Of a DNA stretch of 64,000 bases, positions 54,367 to 62,570 are shown piece by piece (position 1 is the stretch's first letter; every line of letters starts with the position of its first letter). A program made the position numbers and the translations under genes. The notes under the pieces were generated by a model. It did no database searches. It was not told the origin of the DNA and worked only from the letters and a program-made list of their open reading frames with translations. The DNA comes from Paucibacter sp. PLA-PC-4 (GTDB lineage Bacteria > Pseudomonadota > Gammaproteobacteria > Burkholderiales > Burkholderiaceae_C): the NCBI RefSeq assembly GCF_026241155.1, contig NZ_JAPFGP010000006.1:124001-188000 (forward strand). Direction: 5' to 3'.

Positions 54367-54909
54367 ATGACGATGTCAGACGAACGCGTATTGTTGCTGC
54401 CGGGTTGGCTGAACTCCGACCCCGATCATTGGCAAAGCCGCTGGGAGCGGCAGTTCGGCTATCAGCGCGTCGAGCAGGCCGACTGGCAATGGCCGCGGCG
54501 TGGTGACTGGATGGCCCGGCTCGACGAGGTGCTGCTGACCGATCCGCGCCCCGCTGTGCTGGTCTCACACTCGCTGGGCTGCCAGCTCGTAGCTGCCTGG
54601 GCCGCGCACTCGCAACACGCGTCGCGGGTCATTGGCGCCCTCATGGTGGCGCCACCCGATACCGAGGCCGAGCATATGCCCCCGCAGCTGCACAACTGGC
54701 GGCCCATCCGCCGCCCGCGCCTGCCCTTCAAGGCTATCGCCGTGGTCAGCAGCGACGACCCCTACTGCGATCCGGCACGCGCCAGCCAGATGGCGGCCGA
54801 CTGGGGTGCCGAACTGGTGATCGCCGGCCCACGCGGCCATCTGAACAGCGAATCCGGCCTGGGCGACTGGCCCGAGGGTCAGGCCTTGCTGGCCTCACTG
54901 AGGTCATAA
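54367..54909 (+). CDS. RBBP9/YdeN-family alpha/beta hydrolase
   Basis: Small serine hydrolase of 180 residues: [20 protein letters not shown], the nucleophile elbow [15 protein letters not shown] (Ser), [10 protein letters not shown] (Asp) and [18 protein letters not shown] (His) are all typical of the RBBP9/YdeN family. Physiological substrate unknown. It lies 16 bp upstream of parB and may be co-transcribed with it. Confidence 0.9.
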   Translation: MTMSDERVLLLPGWLNSDPDHWQSRWERQFGYQRVEQADWQWPRRGDWMARLDEVLLTDPRPAVLVSHSLGCQLVAAWAAHSQHASRVIGALMVAPPDTEAEHMPPQLHNWRPIRRPRLPFKAIAVVSSDDPYCDPARASQMAADWGAELVIAGPRGHLNSESGLGDWPEGQALLASLRS

Positions 54910-54925
54910 GCGACAATCCACCCCT

Positions 54926-55843
54926 ATGGTCACGAAAAAACCCAAAGGCCTCGGCATGGGCCTGGAAGCCCTGCTGGGCCCCAAAGTCAGCGAGAACGCT
55001 GGCGCCGCAGCCCGCGACGGCGAGCCCAGCAGCCTGCGCCTGGAGCTGATGCAGGCCGGCAAATACCAGCCGCGCACGCGCATGGACGAAGGCTCGCTGT
55101 ACGAGCTGGCCGAGAGTATCAAGGGTCAGGGCATCATGCAGCCCATCCTGGTGCGCCCCATCAGCGCCGAGTCCTCCAAGGACGGCGAGGCTCGCTACGA
55201 GATCATCGCCGGGGAACGGCGCTTTCGCGCCGCCAAGCTGGCGGGACTGCGCGAAGTGCCGGTGCTGGTCAAGACGGTACCCGACGAGGCCGCGGCCGCG
55301 ATGGCCCTGATCGAGAACATCCAACGCGAGGACCTGAACCCGCTAGAAGAAGCGCAAGGCCTGAAGCGCCTGACCGAGGAGTTCGGCCTGACCCACGAGC
55401 AGGCTGCCCAGGCGGTGGGCCGCTCGCGCAGCGCCGCCAGCAATCTGCTGCGACTGCTGCAGCTGGCCGAACCGGTGCAGAACATGCTGATGGCTGGCGA
55501 TCTGGACATGGGCCATGCCCGCGCGCTGCTGCCGCTGGACGGCGCCCACCAGATCACCACGGCCACCGAGATCGCCGCCAAGAAGCTCAGCGTGCGCGAG
55601 GCCGAAAAGCTGGTCGCACGCCATCAGGGCGCGGGCCGCCAGTCGCCCTTGCTACGCGTCAAGAACGACAAGAGCCGCGACCTCCTGCGCCTGGAGGAAG
55701 AGCTGTCGGATTTGTTGACAGCCCAGGTCGAGGTGCGCGTGAAGAAGCGCACCAAGCGCGGCGAGCAGGGTGAGGTGTCGATCCAGTTCGGCTCGCTGGA
55801 CGAACTCAACGGGCTGATCGACCGACTGCGCGGCCCGCAGTAA
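54926..55843 (+). CDS. parB: Chromosome partitioning protein ParB
   Basis: CTP-dependent parS-binding protein of 305 residues. The N-terminal CTPase part has KYQPRTRMDEGSLYELAESI, GERRFRAAKLAG and ENIQREDLNPLEEAQGLKRL. The helix-turn-helix is THEQAAQAVGRSRSAASNLL, and the C-terminal dimerisation region ends GSLDELNGLIDRLRGPQ. Three parS sites lie 3.6-4.8 kb upstream. A terminator follows its stop codon. Confidence 0.97.
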   Translation: MVTKKPKGLGMGLEALLGPKVSENAGAAARDGEPSSLRLELMQAGKYQPRTRMDEGSLYELAESIKGQGIMQPILVRPISAESSKDGEARYEIIAGERRFRAAKLAGLREVPVLVKTVPDEAAAAMALIENIQREDLNPLEEAQGLKRLTEEFGLTHEQAAQAVGRSRSAASNLLRLLQLAEPVQNMLMAGDLDMGHARALLPLDGAHQITTATEIAAKKLSVREAEKLVARHQGAGRQSPLLRVKNDKSRDLLRLEEELSDLLTAQVEVRVKKRTKRGEQGEVSIQFGSLDELNGLIDRLRGPQ

Positions 55844-55863
55844 ATCCGCAAGTAAAGCCGTGC

Positions 55864-55891
55864 AAAGCCGTGACTCGTTCACGGCTTTTTT
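55864..55891 (+). terminator. Rho-independent terminator after parB
   Basis: AAGCCGTGA pairs with TCACGGCTT around a 5-base loop and is followed by further T residues. It begins 21 bases past the parB stop. Confidence 0.92.
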
Positions 55892-55909
55892 ATCGGCGCC
55901 GAGCAAAGC

Positions 55910-55925
55910 TGGCACGCCCTATGCA
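55910..55925 (+). promoter_or_regulatory. Sigma-54 promoter for prkA-yeaH-spoVR
   Basis: TGGCACGCCCTATGCA matches TGGCACG-N4-TTGCA in all but one base, with GG and GC 12 bases apart. The predicted start is near 55936, giving a leader of about 300 nt. In E. coli the homologous yeaGH genes respond to nitrogen starvation. Confidence 0.75.
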
Positions 55926-55935
55926 TATTGATATG

Positions 55936-56240
55936 CGCTGCCCATCCACCGTTTTCGGGGGGGTACTCAGGGGGTCAGGTCTTGCCTTGCACGAAAAATC
56001 ACAGAAGGGCGTAGCATGGTGTCAACGCAGGGAGCATTCGACGTGTTGAAGGACTAAGACAGGGCTTATCCTGTCTTCAAGGCAGACGCCTTGAACGAAG
56101 CTAGAGTTGAAGAGATCACGCTGAACCTCGGAAAGCTCTGATGACGCCTCGGCCCAGATTTAGGGGCGCCATCAGAACTTCCCAGACGACGCCGGGTGGC
56201 CCATGACCCGCGCCGTCTCACCCCGACACAGGAGGTCAGC
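55936..56240 (+). other. Long structured leader of the prkA operon
   Basis: The roughly 300 bases ahead of prkA hold no convincing gene but several hairpins. GACAGG/CCTGTC is at 56058-56075 and TTCAAGGC/GCCTTGAA at 56076-56095, in tandem. CTGATGACGCC pairs with GGCGCCATCAG at 56138-56175 with one mismatch. An AGGAGG ribosome site follows at 56230-56235. Confidence 0.6.
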
Positions 56241-58163
56241 ATGGACGTGATCAGCAGCTTCGCCGCTCGCTACGAACGCACAAGGGTTGAAGAGATCTCT
56301 CTCGAAGAGTATCTGGCCGAGTGCAAACGCAATCCCCTCGCCTACGCCACCGCCGCCGAGCGAATGCTGCAGGCCATCGGCGAGCCGCAAATGGTGGACA
56401 CCCGCAACGACACGCGGCTGTCGCGCATCTTCGCAAACAAGACCATCAAGATCTATCCCGCCTTCGCTGAGTTCTACGGCATGGAGGACGCGATAGAGCA
56501 GGTGGTCAGCTATTTCCGCCATGCCGCGCAGGGACTGGAGGAGAAAAAGCAGATCCTCTATCTGCTGGGCCCGGTCGGCGGTGGCAAGAGCTCTATCGCC
56601 GAGCGCCTCAAGTACCTGATGGAGCAGGTTCCCTTCTACGCGCTGGCCGGCTCACCCGTCAACGAGTCGCCGCTGGGCCTGTTCAATGCGGCCGAGGACG
56701 GCCCGCTGTTGGAGAAGGAATATGGCATCCCGCTGCGCTACCTGAACCGCGTGATGAGCCCCTGGGCCGTTAAGCGGCTTGAGGAGTTCGGCGGCGACAT
56801 CCGTCGCTTCAAGGTCGTCAAGCGCTATCCCAGCGTGCTCAAGCAAATTGGCGTGGCCAAGACCGAACCGGGCGACGAGAACAATCAGGACATCTCATCG
56901 CTGGTCGGCAAGGTCGACATCCGCAAGCTCGAGACCTACGCGCAGGACGATCCCGATGCCTACAGCTATTCCGGCGGCCTGTGCCTGGCCAACCAGGGGC
57001 TGCTGGAATTCGTCGAGATGTTCAAGGCGCCGATCAAGGTGCTGCATCCGCTGCTGACCGCCACTCAAGAGGGCAACTTCAAGGGCACCGAAGGCTTTGG
57101 CGCAATTCCCTTCGACGGCATCGTGCTGGCGCACAGCAACGAGAGCGAGTGGAAGACCTTCCGCAACAACAAGAACAACGAGGCTTTCCTCGACCGCATC
57201 TACATCGTCAAGGTGCCCTACTGCCTGCGCGTCTCCGAGGAGGTCAAAATCTATGAGAAGCTGATCCGCGGCTCCTCGCTGGCACAGGCCAAGTGCGCGC
57301 CCGGCACCTTGAAGATGATGAGCCAGTTCGCGATCCTGACCCGGCTCAAGGAGCCGGAAAACTCTTCGCTGTATTCGAAGATGCAGGTCTATGACGGAGA
57401 CAACCTCAAGGACACCGACCCGCGCGCCAAGAGTTATCAGGAGTACCGCGACTACGCCGGTGTCGACGAGGGCATGAGCGGCGTCTCGACCCGCTTCGCC
57501 TACAAGATCATCTCCAAGGTCTTCAATTTCGACAGCGCCGAAGTGGCGGCCAATCCGGTGCACCTGATGTATGTGCTGGAGCAGCAGATCGAACGCGAAC
57601 AGTTCCCCGCCGAAACCGAGCAGAAGTACGTCGGCTTCATCAAGGAACTGCTGGCACCGCGCTATGCCGAGTTCATCGGCAAGGAGATCCAGACCGCCTA
57701 TCTGGAGAGCTATAGCGAGTATGGCCAGAACATCTTCGACCGCTACGTCACCTATGCCGACTACTGGATCCAGGATCAGGAGTACCGCGATACCGATACC
57801 GGCGAAGTCTTCGACCGCTCGGCGCTGAACGGCGAGTTGGAGAAAATCGAGAAGCCGGCGGGCATCAGCAATCCCAAGGATTTCCGCAACGAAATCGTCA
57901 ACTTCGTGCTGCGCGCCCGCGCCAACAATGCCGGCAAGAACCCGGCCTGGACCAGCTACGAGAAGCTGCGCACCGTGATCGAGAAGAAGATGTTCTCGAA
58001 CACCGAGGAGCTGCTGCCGGTGATCAGCTTCAATGCCAAGGCCAGCGCCGACGAGGCCAAGAAGCATGAGAACTTCGTCCAGCGCATGGTGGACAAGGGC
58101 TACACGGCCAAGCAGGTGCGTTTGCTGTGCGAGTGGTATCTCAGAGTCCGCAAGAGCTCATGA
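56241..58163 (+). CDS. prkA: PrkA serine protein kinase / AAA+ ATPase
   Basis: PrkA/YeaG family protein of 640 residues. An AAA-type core with Walker A LLGPVGGGKSSIAERL at about 110 is followed by SESEW-type HSNESEWKTFRNNKNNEAFL and the C-terminal kinase-like half ending VRLLCEWYLRVRKSS. The family was described as a kinase in Bacillus and E. coli; later work on the Bacillus protein points to AAA+ protease activity, so the biochemical role is debated. It heads the conserved prkA-yeaH-spoVR stress and starvation operon. The ATG has AGGAGG at ideal spacing. Confidence 0.95.
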   Translation: MDVISSFAARYERTRVEEISLEEYLAECKRNPLAYATAAERMLQAIGEPQMVDTRNDTRLSRIFANKTIKIYPAFAEFYGMEDAIEQVVSYFRHAAQGLEEKKQILYLLGPVGGGKSSIAERLKYLMEQVPFYALAGSPVNESPLGLFNAAEDGPLLEKEYGIPLRYLNRVMSPWAVKRLEEFGGDIRRFKVVKRYPSVLKQIGVAKTEPGDENNQDISSLVGKVDIRKLETYAQDDPDAYSYSGGLCLANQGLLEFVEMFKAPIKVLHPLLTATQEGNFKGTEGFGAIPFDGIVLAHSNESEWKTFRNNKNNEAFLDRIYIVKVPYCLRVSEEVKIYEKLIRGSSLAQAKCAPGTLKMMSQFAILTRLKEPENSSLYSKMQVYDGDNLKDTDPRAKSYQEYRDYAGVDEGMSGVSTRFAYKIISKVFNFDSAEVAANPVHLMYVLEQQIEREQFPAETEQKYVGFIKELLAPRYAEFIGKEIQTAYLESYSEYGQNIFDRYVTYADYWIQDQEYRDTDTGEVFDRSALNGELEKIEKPAGISNPKDFRNEIVNFVLRARANNAGKNPAWTSYEKLRTVIEKKMFSNTEELLPVISFNAKASADEAKKHENFVQRMVDKGYTAKQVRLLCEWYLRVRKSS

Positions 58164-58177
58164 TCTGAGGAGCCCCG

Positions 58178-59458
58178 ATGCTTCAACAAATCATCGATCG
58201 CAGGCTGTCAGGGAAAAACAAGTCGATAGGCAACCGCGAGCGCTTTTTGCGCCGCCACAAGGAGCAGATCCGCGAGGCGGTGAAGCGGGCCGTCGACGGC
58301 CGCGGCATCCGCGATATGGAGCGCGGCGAAGAGGTGCGCATCCCGAAGAAGGACCTCAGCGAGCCGGTGTTCGGCCACGGCGAGGGCGGTGTACGCGAAG
58401 TGGTGCGGCCCGGCAATACCGAGCACGTACGTGGTGACCGTATCGCCAAGCCACCCGGTGGCGGCGGTGGCCAAGGTGGCGGCAAGGCCAGCGATTCAGG
58501 CGAGGGTGAGGACGACTTCGTCTTTCACCTCAGCCGCGAGGAGTTCATGCAGGTCTTCTTTGATGACCTGGCCCTGCCCAATCTGGAACGCACCCAGCTG
58601 GCTGACACACCCGAGTACAAAAGCCACCGCGCCGGCTATGTCTCGGACGGCACGCCAACCAATCTGCACGTGGTGCGCTCGATGCGCGGCGCCTTGGGCC
58701 GCCGCATCGCGCTGGGTACGAGCAAGCGGCGCGAGCTGCTCGAGCTGCAGGAGCGGCTGGACCTGCTGCACCGCGAGGATGCTCGCAAGCCCGATGTGCT
58801 CGCAGCGCTGCAGGAAACCGAGGCCCGCATCCAGTTTCTGCGCCAACGCATCAAGGCCATTCCCTTTCTCGACCCGATCGATCTGCGCTTTCGCAACCGC
58901 GTGCGGGTGCCGGTGCCGACCAGCCGGGCCGTGATGTTCTGCCTGATGGATGTCAGCGGCTCAATGGACGAGAGCCGCAAGGATCTGGCCAAGCGCTTCT
59001 TCATCTTGCTCTATCTGTTCTTGACCCGGCATTACGAGAAGATCGAGGTGGTCTTCATCCGCCACCACACCCAGGCCCAGGAGGTCGACGAGCAGAATTT
59101 CTTCCACGCCACCGAGACCGGCGGCACCGTGGTCTCCAGCGCCCTGGTGCTGATGGAAGAGATCATCCGGGAGCGCTATCCGCGCAGCGAATGGAACATC
59201 TATGGCGCCCAGGCCAGCGACGGCGACAACTGGCACCATGACAGCGGCCGTTGCCGCGAGCTACTGGCCGACAAGATCCTGCCGCTGTGCCGCTACTTCG
59301 CCTATGTGCAGGTGGCCGAGGCCGAGCAAAACCTCTGGGAGGAGTACGCCAAGCTCAGCGACGAAGTCGGCCACTTCGCGATGCGCAAGGCCGTCGAGGC
59401 CGCGCAGATCTACCCGGTCTTTCGCGAGCTGTTCAAGAAGGAAGGGGTCAACAAATGA
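58178..59458 (+). CDS. yeaH: YeaH/YhbH family (DUF444) protein
   Basis: Protein of 426 residues. A basic N-terminus (LSGKNKSIGNRERFLRRHKE) and a Gly-rich linker (GGGGGQGGGKASDSGEGEDD) lead to a von Willebrand factor A-like domain with the MIDAS-type MFCLMDVSGSMDESRKDLAK and GGTVVSSALVLMEEII. YeaH interacts genetically with YeaG/PrkA in the nitrogen-starvation response. The gap to prkA is 14 bp and the overlap with spoVR is 4 bp. Confidence 0.95.
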   Translation: MLQQIIDRRLSGKNKSIGNRERFLRRHKEQIREAVKRAVDGRGIRDMERGEEVRIPKKDLSEPVFGHGEGGVREVVRPGNTEHVRGDRIAKPPGGGGGQGGGKASDSGEGEDDFVFHLSREEFMQVFFDDLALPNLERTQLADTPEYKSHRAGYVSDGTPTNLHVVRSMRGALGRRIALGTSKRRELLELQERLDLLHREDARKPDVLAALQETEARIQFLRQRIKAIPFLDPIDLRFRNRVRVPVPTSRAVMFCLMDVSGSMDESRKDLAKRFFILLYLFLTRHYEKIEVVFIRHHTQAQEVDEQNFFHATETGGTVVSSALVLMEEIIRERYPRSEWNIYGAQASDGDNWHHDSGRCRELLADKILPLCRYFAYVQVAEAEQNLWEEYAKLSDEVGHFAMRKAVEAAQIYPVFRELFKKEGVNK

Positions 59459-61053
59459 GCGTGATCGAGAACCGCCGCAATATCGGCATCGCCCCTGACA
59501 AGCATGAATACGGTGGACGTCGCCACCATGAGCCACTGCGGCAGATGCTGCCGCTGAAGCAACGTCCCGGTGCGCTGCTGCCCTCTCCCAGCGACTGGAC
59601 TTTTGGTCTGATCGAGGACTACCACGACGTCATCCGGGCCACGGCCGAGCGCTACGGCCTGGACACCTATCCCAACCAGCTAGAAGTCATCAGCTCTGAG
59701 CAGATGATGGACGCTTATGCCTCGGTGGGCATGCCGGTCAACTACCGGCACTGGAGCTACGGCAAGGAGTTCATCGCCACCGAACGCAACTACTCGCGCG
59801 GCCAAATGGGCCTGGCCTACGAGATCGTGATCAACTCCGACCCCTGCATCGCCTATCTGATGGAGGAGAACACGCTGGCCATGCAGGCCCTGGTGATCGC
59901 CCATGCCTGCTACGGCCACAACAGCTTCTTCAAGGGCAACTACCTGTTTCGCATGTGGACCGACGCTTCGTCCATCATCGACTATCTGGTCTACGCGAAG
60001 AACTTCGTCGCCGAGTGCGAGGAGCGCCATGGCCTGGATGCCGTCGAGCAGACGCTGGACTCCTGCCATGCGCTGATGAACCACGGCGTCGACCGCTACC
60101 GCCGACCCGCCAAGCTATCGCTGGCCCAGGAGCGTGCCCGCCTGCACGACCGCGAAGCCTATGCCCAGCAGCAGATCAACGACCTCTGGCGCACCTTGCC
60201 GCGCCGCGCCGAGAAGGCCGAAGAAGAGAAGGAGGTGCGACGCTTTCCCGAGGAGCCACAGGAAAACCTGCTGTACTTCATCGAGAAGAATGCACCCTTG
60301 CTGGAGCCTTGGCAGCGGGAGATCGTTCGCATCGTGCGCAAGATCGCGCAGTACTTCTATCCGCAGCGCCAGACCCAGGTGATGAACGAGGGCTGGGCCA
60401 CCTTCTGGCACCACCGGCTGCTCAACCAGATGTATGACGATGGCTACCTCAGCGACGGCATGATGATCGAGTGGCTCAAGTCCCACACCAATGTGGTGGC
60501 GCAGCCGCCGATGGCCAATCTGAACCCCTATGCGCTGGGCTTCGCGATGTACACCGACATCAAGCGCATCTGCGAAAAGCCCACTGACGAGGACCGCCGC
60601 TGGTTCCCCGATTTGGCCGGCGCCGATTGGCTGCCGACGCTGGACCATGCGATGCGCAACTTCAAGGACGAGAGCTTCATCGGGCAGTATCTGAGTCCGC
60701 ATCTGATGCGCGAGTTCAGGCTGTTCTCCATCGTCGATGACGCCGCGCAGCGCGAGTACGAGATCTCGGCCATCCACGACGAGGCCGGCTACCAGCATGT
60801 GCGCGAAGCCTTGTCACGCCAGTACGACCTCAGTACCCGGGAGCCCAATATCCAGGTCTGGAACGTCAATCTGCGCGGCGACCGCTCGCTGACCCTGCGC
60901 CACACCCAGCATCAGAACCGGCCGCTGCATGAGAGCGCGCAGGAGGTGCTCAAGCATGTGGCGCGGCTGTGGGGCTTCGGCGTCCATATGGAGAGCGCCA
61001 ACGACAAGGGCGATATCACCAAGCGATGGAGCGTACCCGCCCCCGAGCATTGA
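59455..61053 (+). CDS. spoVR: SpoVR family protein (YcgB-like)
   Basis: Protein of 532 residues filling the SpoVR domain. It shows YPNQLEVISSEQMMDAYASV, MPVNYRHWSYGKEF, HACYGHNSFFKGNYLF, VMNEGWATFWHHRLLNQM and a HEWG-like zinc-peptidase resemblance in that last motif. The family is required for spore cortex formation in Bacillus, but this organism is not a spore former, and here it belongs to the stress operon with prkA and yeaH. It starts inside the yeaH stop (ATGA). Confidence 0.95.
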   Translation: MSVIENRRNIGIAPDKHEYGGRRHHEPLRQMLPLKQRPGALLPSPSDWTFGLIEDYHDVIRATAERYGLDTYPNQLEVISSEQMMDAYASVGMPVNYRHWSYGKEFIATERNYSRGQMGLAYEIVINSDPCIAYLMEENTLAMQALVIAHACYGHNSFFKGNYLFRMWTDASSIIDYLVYAKNFVAECEERHGLDAVEQTLDSCHALMNHGVDRYRRPAKLSLAQERARLHDREAYAQQQINDLWRTLPRRAEKAEEEKEVRRFPEEPQENLLYFIEKNAPLLEPWQREIVRIVRKIAQYFYPQRQTQVMNEGWATFWHHRLLNQMYDDGYLSDGMMIEWLKSHTNVVAQPPMANLNPYALGFAMYTDIKRICEKPTDEDRRWFPDLAGADWLPTLDHAMRNFKDESFIGQYLSPHLMREFRLFSIVDDAAQREYEISAIHDEAGYQHVREALSRQYDLSTREPNIQVWNVNLRGDRSLTLRHTQHQNRPLHESAQEVLKHVARLWGFGVHMESANDKGDITKRWSVPAPEH

Positions 61054-61066
61054 GCCCACCGCAGGG

Positions 61067-62488
61067 TCAAAGCGCGAAGATCTTGCCCGGATTCATGATG
61101 TTCCGGGGATCCAGAGCCTTTTTCAGCTGACGCATCACGTCCACGGCGCCCTCCCCGGCCTCCTCGACCAAAAAGCCCTGCTTGTGCAGTCCGATGCCGT
61201 GCTCGCCGGTGCAGGTGCCCTCCAGGCGCAGCGCGCGCTGCACCATCTGGGCACTGAGTCGCTCGGCGGTCTCGCGCTCCGAGGGGATCGTCGGGTCGAT
61301 CAGGTAGCCCAGGTGGAAGTTGCCGTCGCCGACATGGCCGACGATGAAATAAGGCAGTCCGGCCTCCTCGACCTCGCGTACCGACTCATTGATGCTCTCG
61401 GCCAAGCGCGAGATCGGCACGCAGGTATCGGTCGTGACGCAGCGGCAGCCGGGCTTGGTCTGCAGCGCCGACAGATAGGCATGGTGGCGCGCGGTCCAGA
61501 GCCTGGTGCGGGCCTCGGGCGTGGTCGCCCACTCAAAGTCCTCGCCACCGAACTCGCGGGCGATTTCCTGCACGGTCTGGGCCTGCTCGGCCACGCCGGC
61601 CTGCGAGCCATGGAACTCCATCAGCAGCATCGGCGCCTCGCGCAGGCCCAGCTTGTCGTGCAGATTGACGGCTCGCACCGAGTGCGCATCCAGCAGCTCG
61701 CAGCGCGCGATCGGCACGCCCATCTGGATGATTTGCATCGTGGTCTGCACCGCCGCATCAATGCTGGGGAAGAAGCAGATCGCCGCAGACAGCGCCTCGG
61801 GCAGCGGATAGATGCGCAGGCTCACCTCGGTGATCACACCCAACGTGCCCTCGCTGCCGACGAACAGGCGGGTCAGGTCATAGCCGGCGCTGCTCTTGCG
61901 GGCGCGCGACCCGGTGCGGATGACCTCGCCCTGAGGCGTCACCACCGTCAGCCCCAGGACGTTCTCACGCATCGTGCCGTAGCGCACCGCGTTCGTGCCG
62001 CTGGCCCGTGTCGCCGCCATGCCGCCCAGCGAGGCATCGGCACCGGGGTCGATCGGAAAGAACAGGCCGCTGTGCCGGATCTCGTTGTTCAGCTGATTGC
62101 GGCTAACGCCGGCCTGTACCGTCACAGTCAGGTCCTCGGCGTTGACGCGCAGGATCTCGTTCATCCGCGAAACATCCAGACTCACACCACCCTGTACGGC
62201 CAGCAGATGGCCCTCCAACGAGGATCCGGCCCCATAGGGGATCACCGGCACATGGTGTTCATGTGCCAAGGCCAGCACAAAGGCCACGTCCTCGGTGCTC
62301 TGCGCAAACACCACGCAATCGGGCGGCGCTACATCGAAAGGCGACTCATCGCGGCCATGCTGCTCGCGCACCGCCAACGCGGTGACGCAGCGCTCGGCAA
62401 AGCGGGATTTCAGCCGCTCCAGCATCACAGCCGGCAAGGGCCGGCGCTCTGCGGCGAGGAGATGGGCGGGAGGGGAAGAGGCGTTCAT
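61067..62488 (-). CDS. FAD-linked oxidase, D-lactate dehydrogenase-like
   Basis: Flavoprotein of 473 residues. The FAD-binding type 4 domain has PVIPYGAGSSLEGHLLAVQG, DPGADASLGGMAATRASGTN and VRYGTMRENVLGLTVVTPQG. The C-terminal FAD-linked oxidase domain has HVGDGNFHLGYLIDP and TGEHGIGLHKQGFLVEEAG with the catalytic His cluster. Closest in layout to respiratory D-lactate dehydrogenase and GlcD. No iron-sulfur partner genes are adjacent, favouring the single-chain lactate type. Convergent with spoVR, 13 bp apart. Confidence 0.92.
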   Translation of the reverse strand: MNASSPPAHLLAAERRPLPAVMLERLKSRFAERCVTALAVREQHGRDESPFDVAPPDCVVFAQSTEDVAFVLALAHEHHVPVIPYGAGSSLEGHLLAVQGGVSLDVSRMNEILRVNAEDLTVTVQAGVSRNQLNNEIRHSGLFFPIDPGADASLGGMAATRASGTNAVRYGTMRENVLGLTVVTPQGEVIRTGSRARKSSAGYDLTRLFVGSEGTLGVITEVSLRIYPLPEALSAAICFFPSIDAAVQTTMQIIQMGVPIARCELLDAHSVRAVNLHDKLGLREAPMLLMEFHGSQAGVAEQAQTVQEIAREFGGEDFEWATTPEARTRLWTARHHAYLSALQTKPGCRCVTTDTCVPISRLAESINESVREVEEAGLPYFIVGHVGDGNFHLGYLIDPTIPSERETAERLSAQMVQRALRLEGTCTGEHGIGLHKQGFLVEEAGEGAVDVMRQLKKALDPRNIMNPGKIFAL

Positions 62489-62570
62489 TGCGGGCGCTCC
62501 GGGTGTCCGAAGCGCCCATTTTGCGCGTTTGCGGCAGCGGTCTGAGCGCGATGCGCCCAGACCTTGACGC

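Noticed and set aside
55725-55765. GGTGCGC-N8-GCGCACC inside parB as a possible NtrC enhancer for the sigma-54 promoter
   Set aside because: Half-sites point the wrong way for NtrC (GTGC on the left, GCAC on the right) and the repeat fits ordinary coding of charged residues.
60929-62545. A 538-codon open frame on the plus strand
   Set aside because: Its 3' part mirrors the FAD-linked oxidase, whose motifs are complete on the minus strand, and its 5' part lies in spoVR in another frame.
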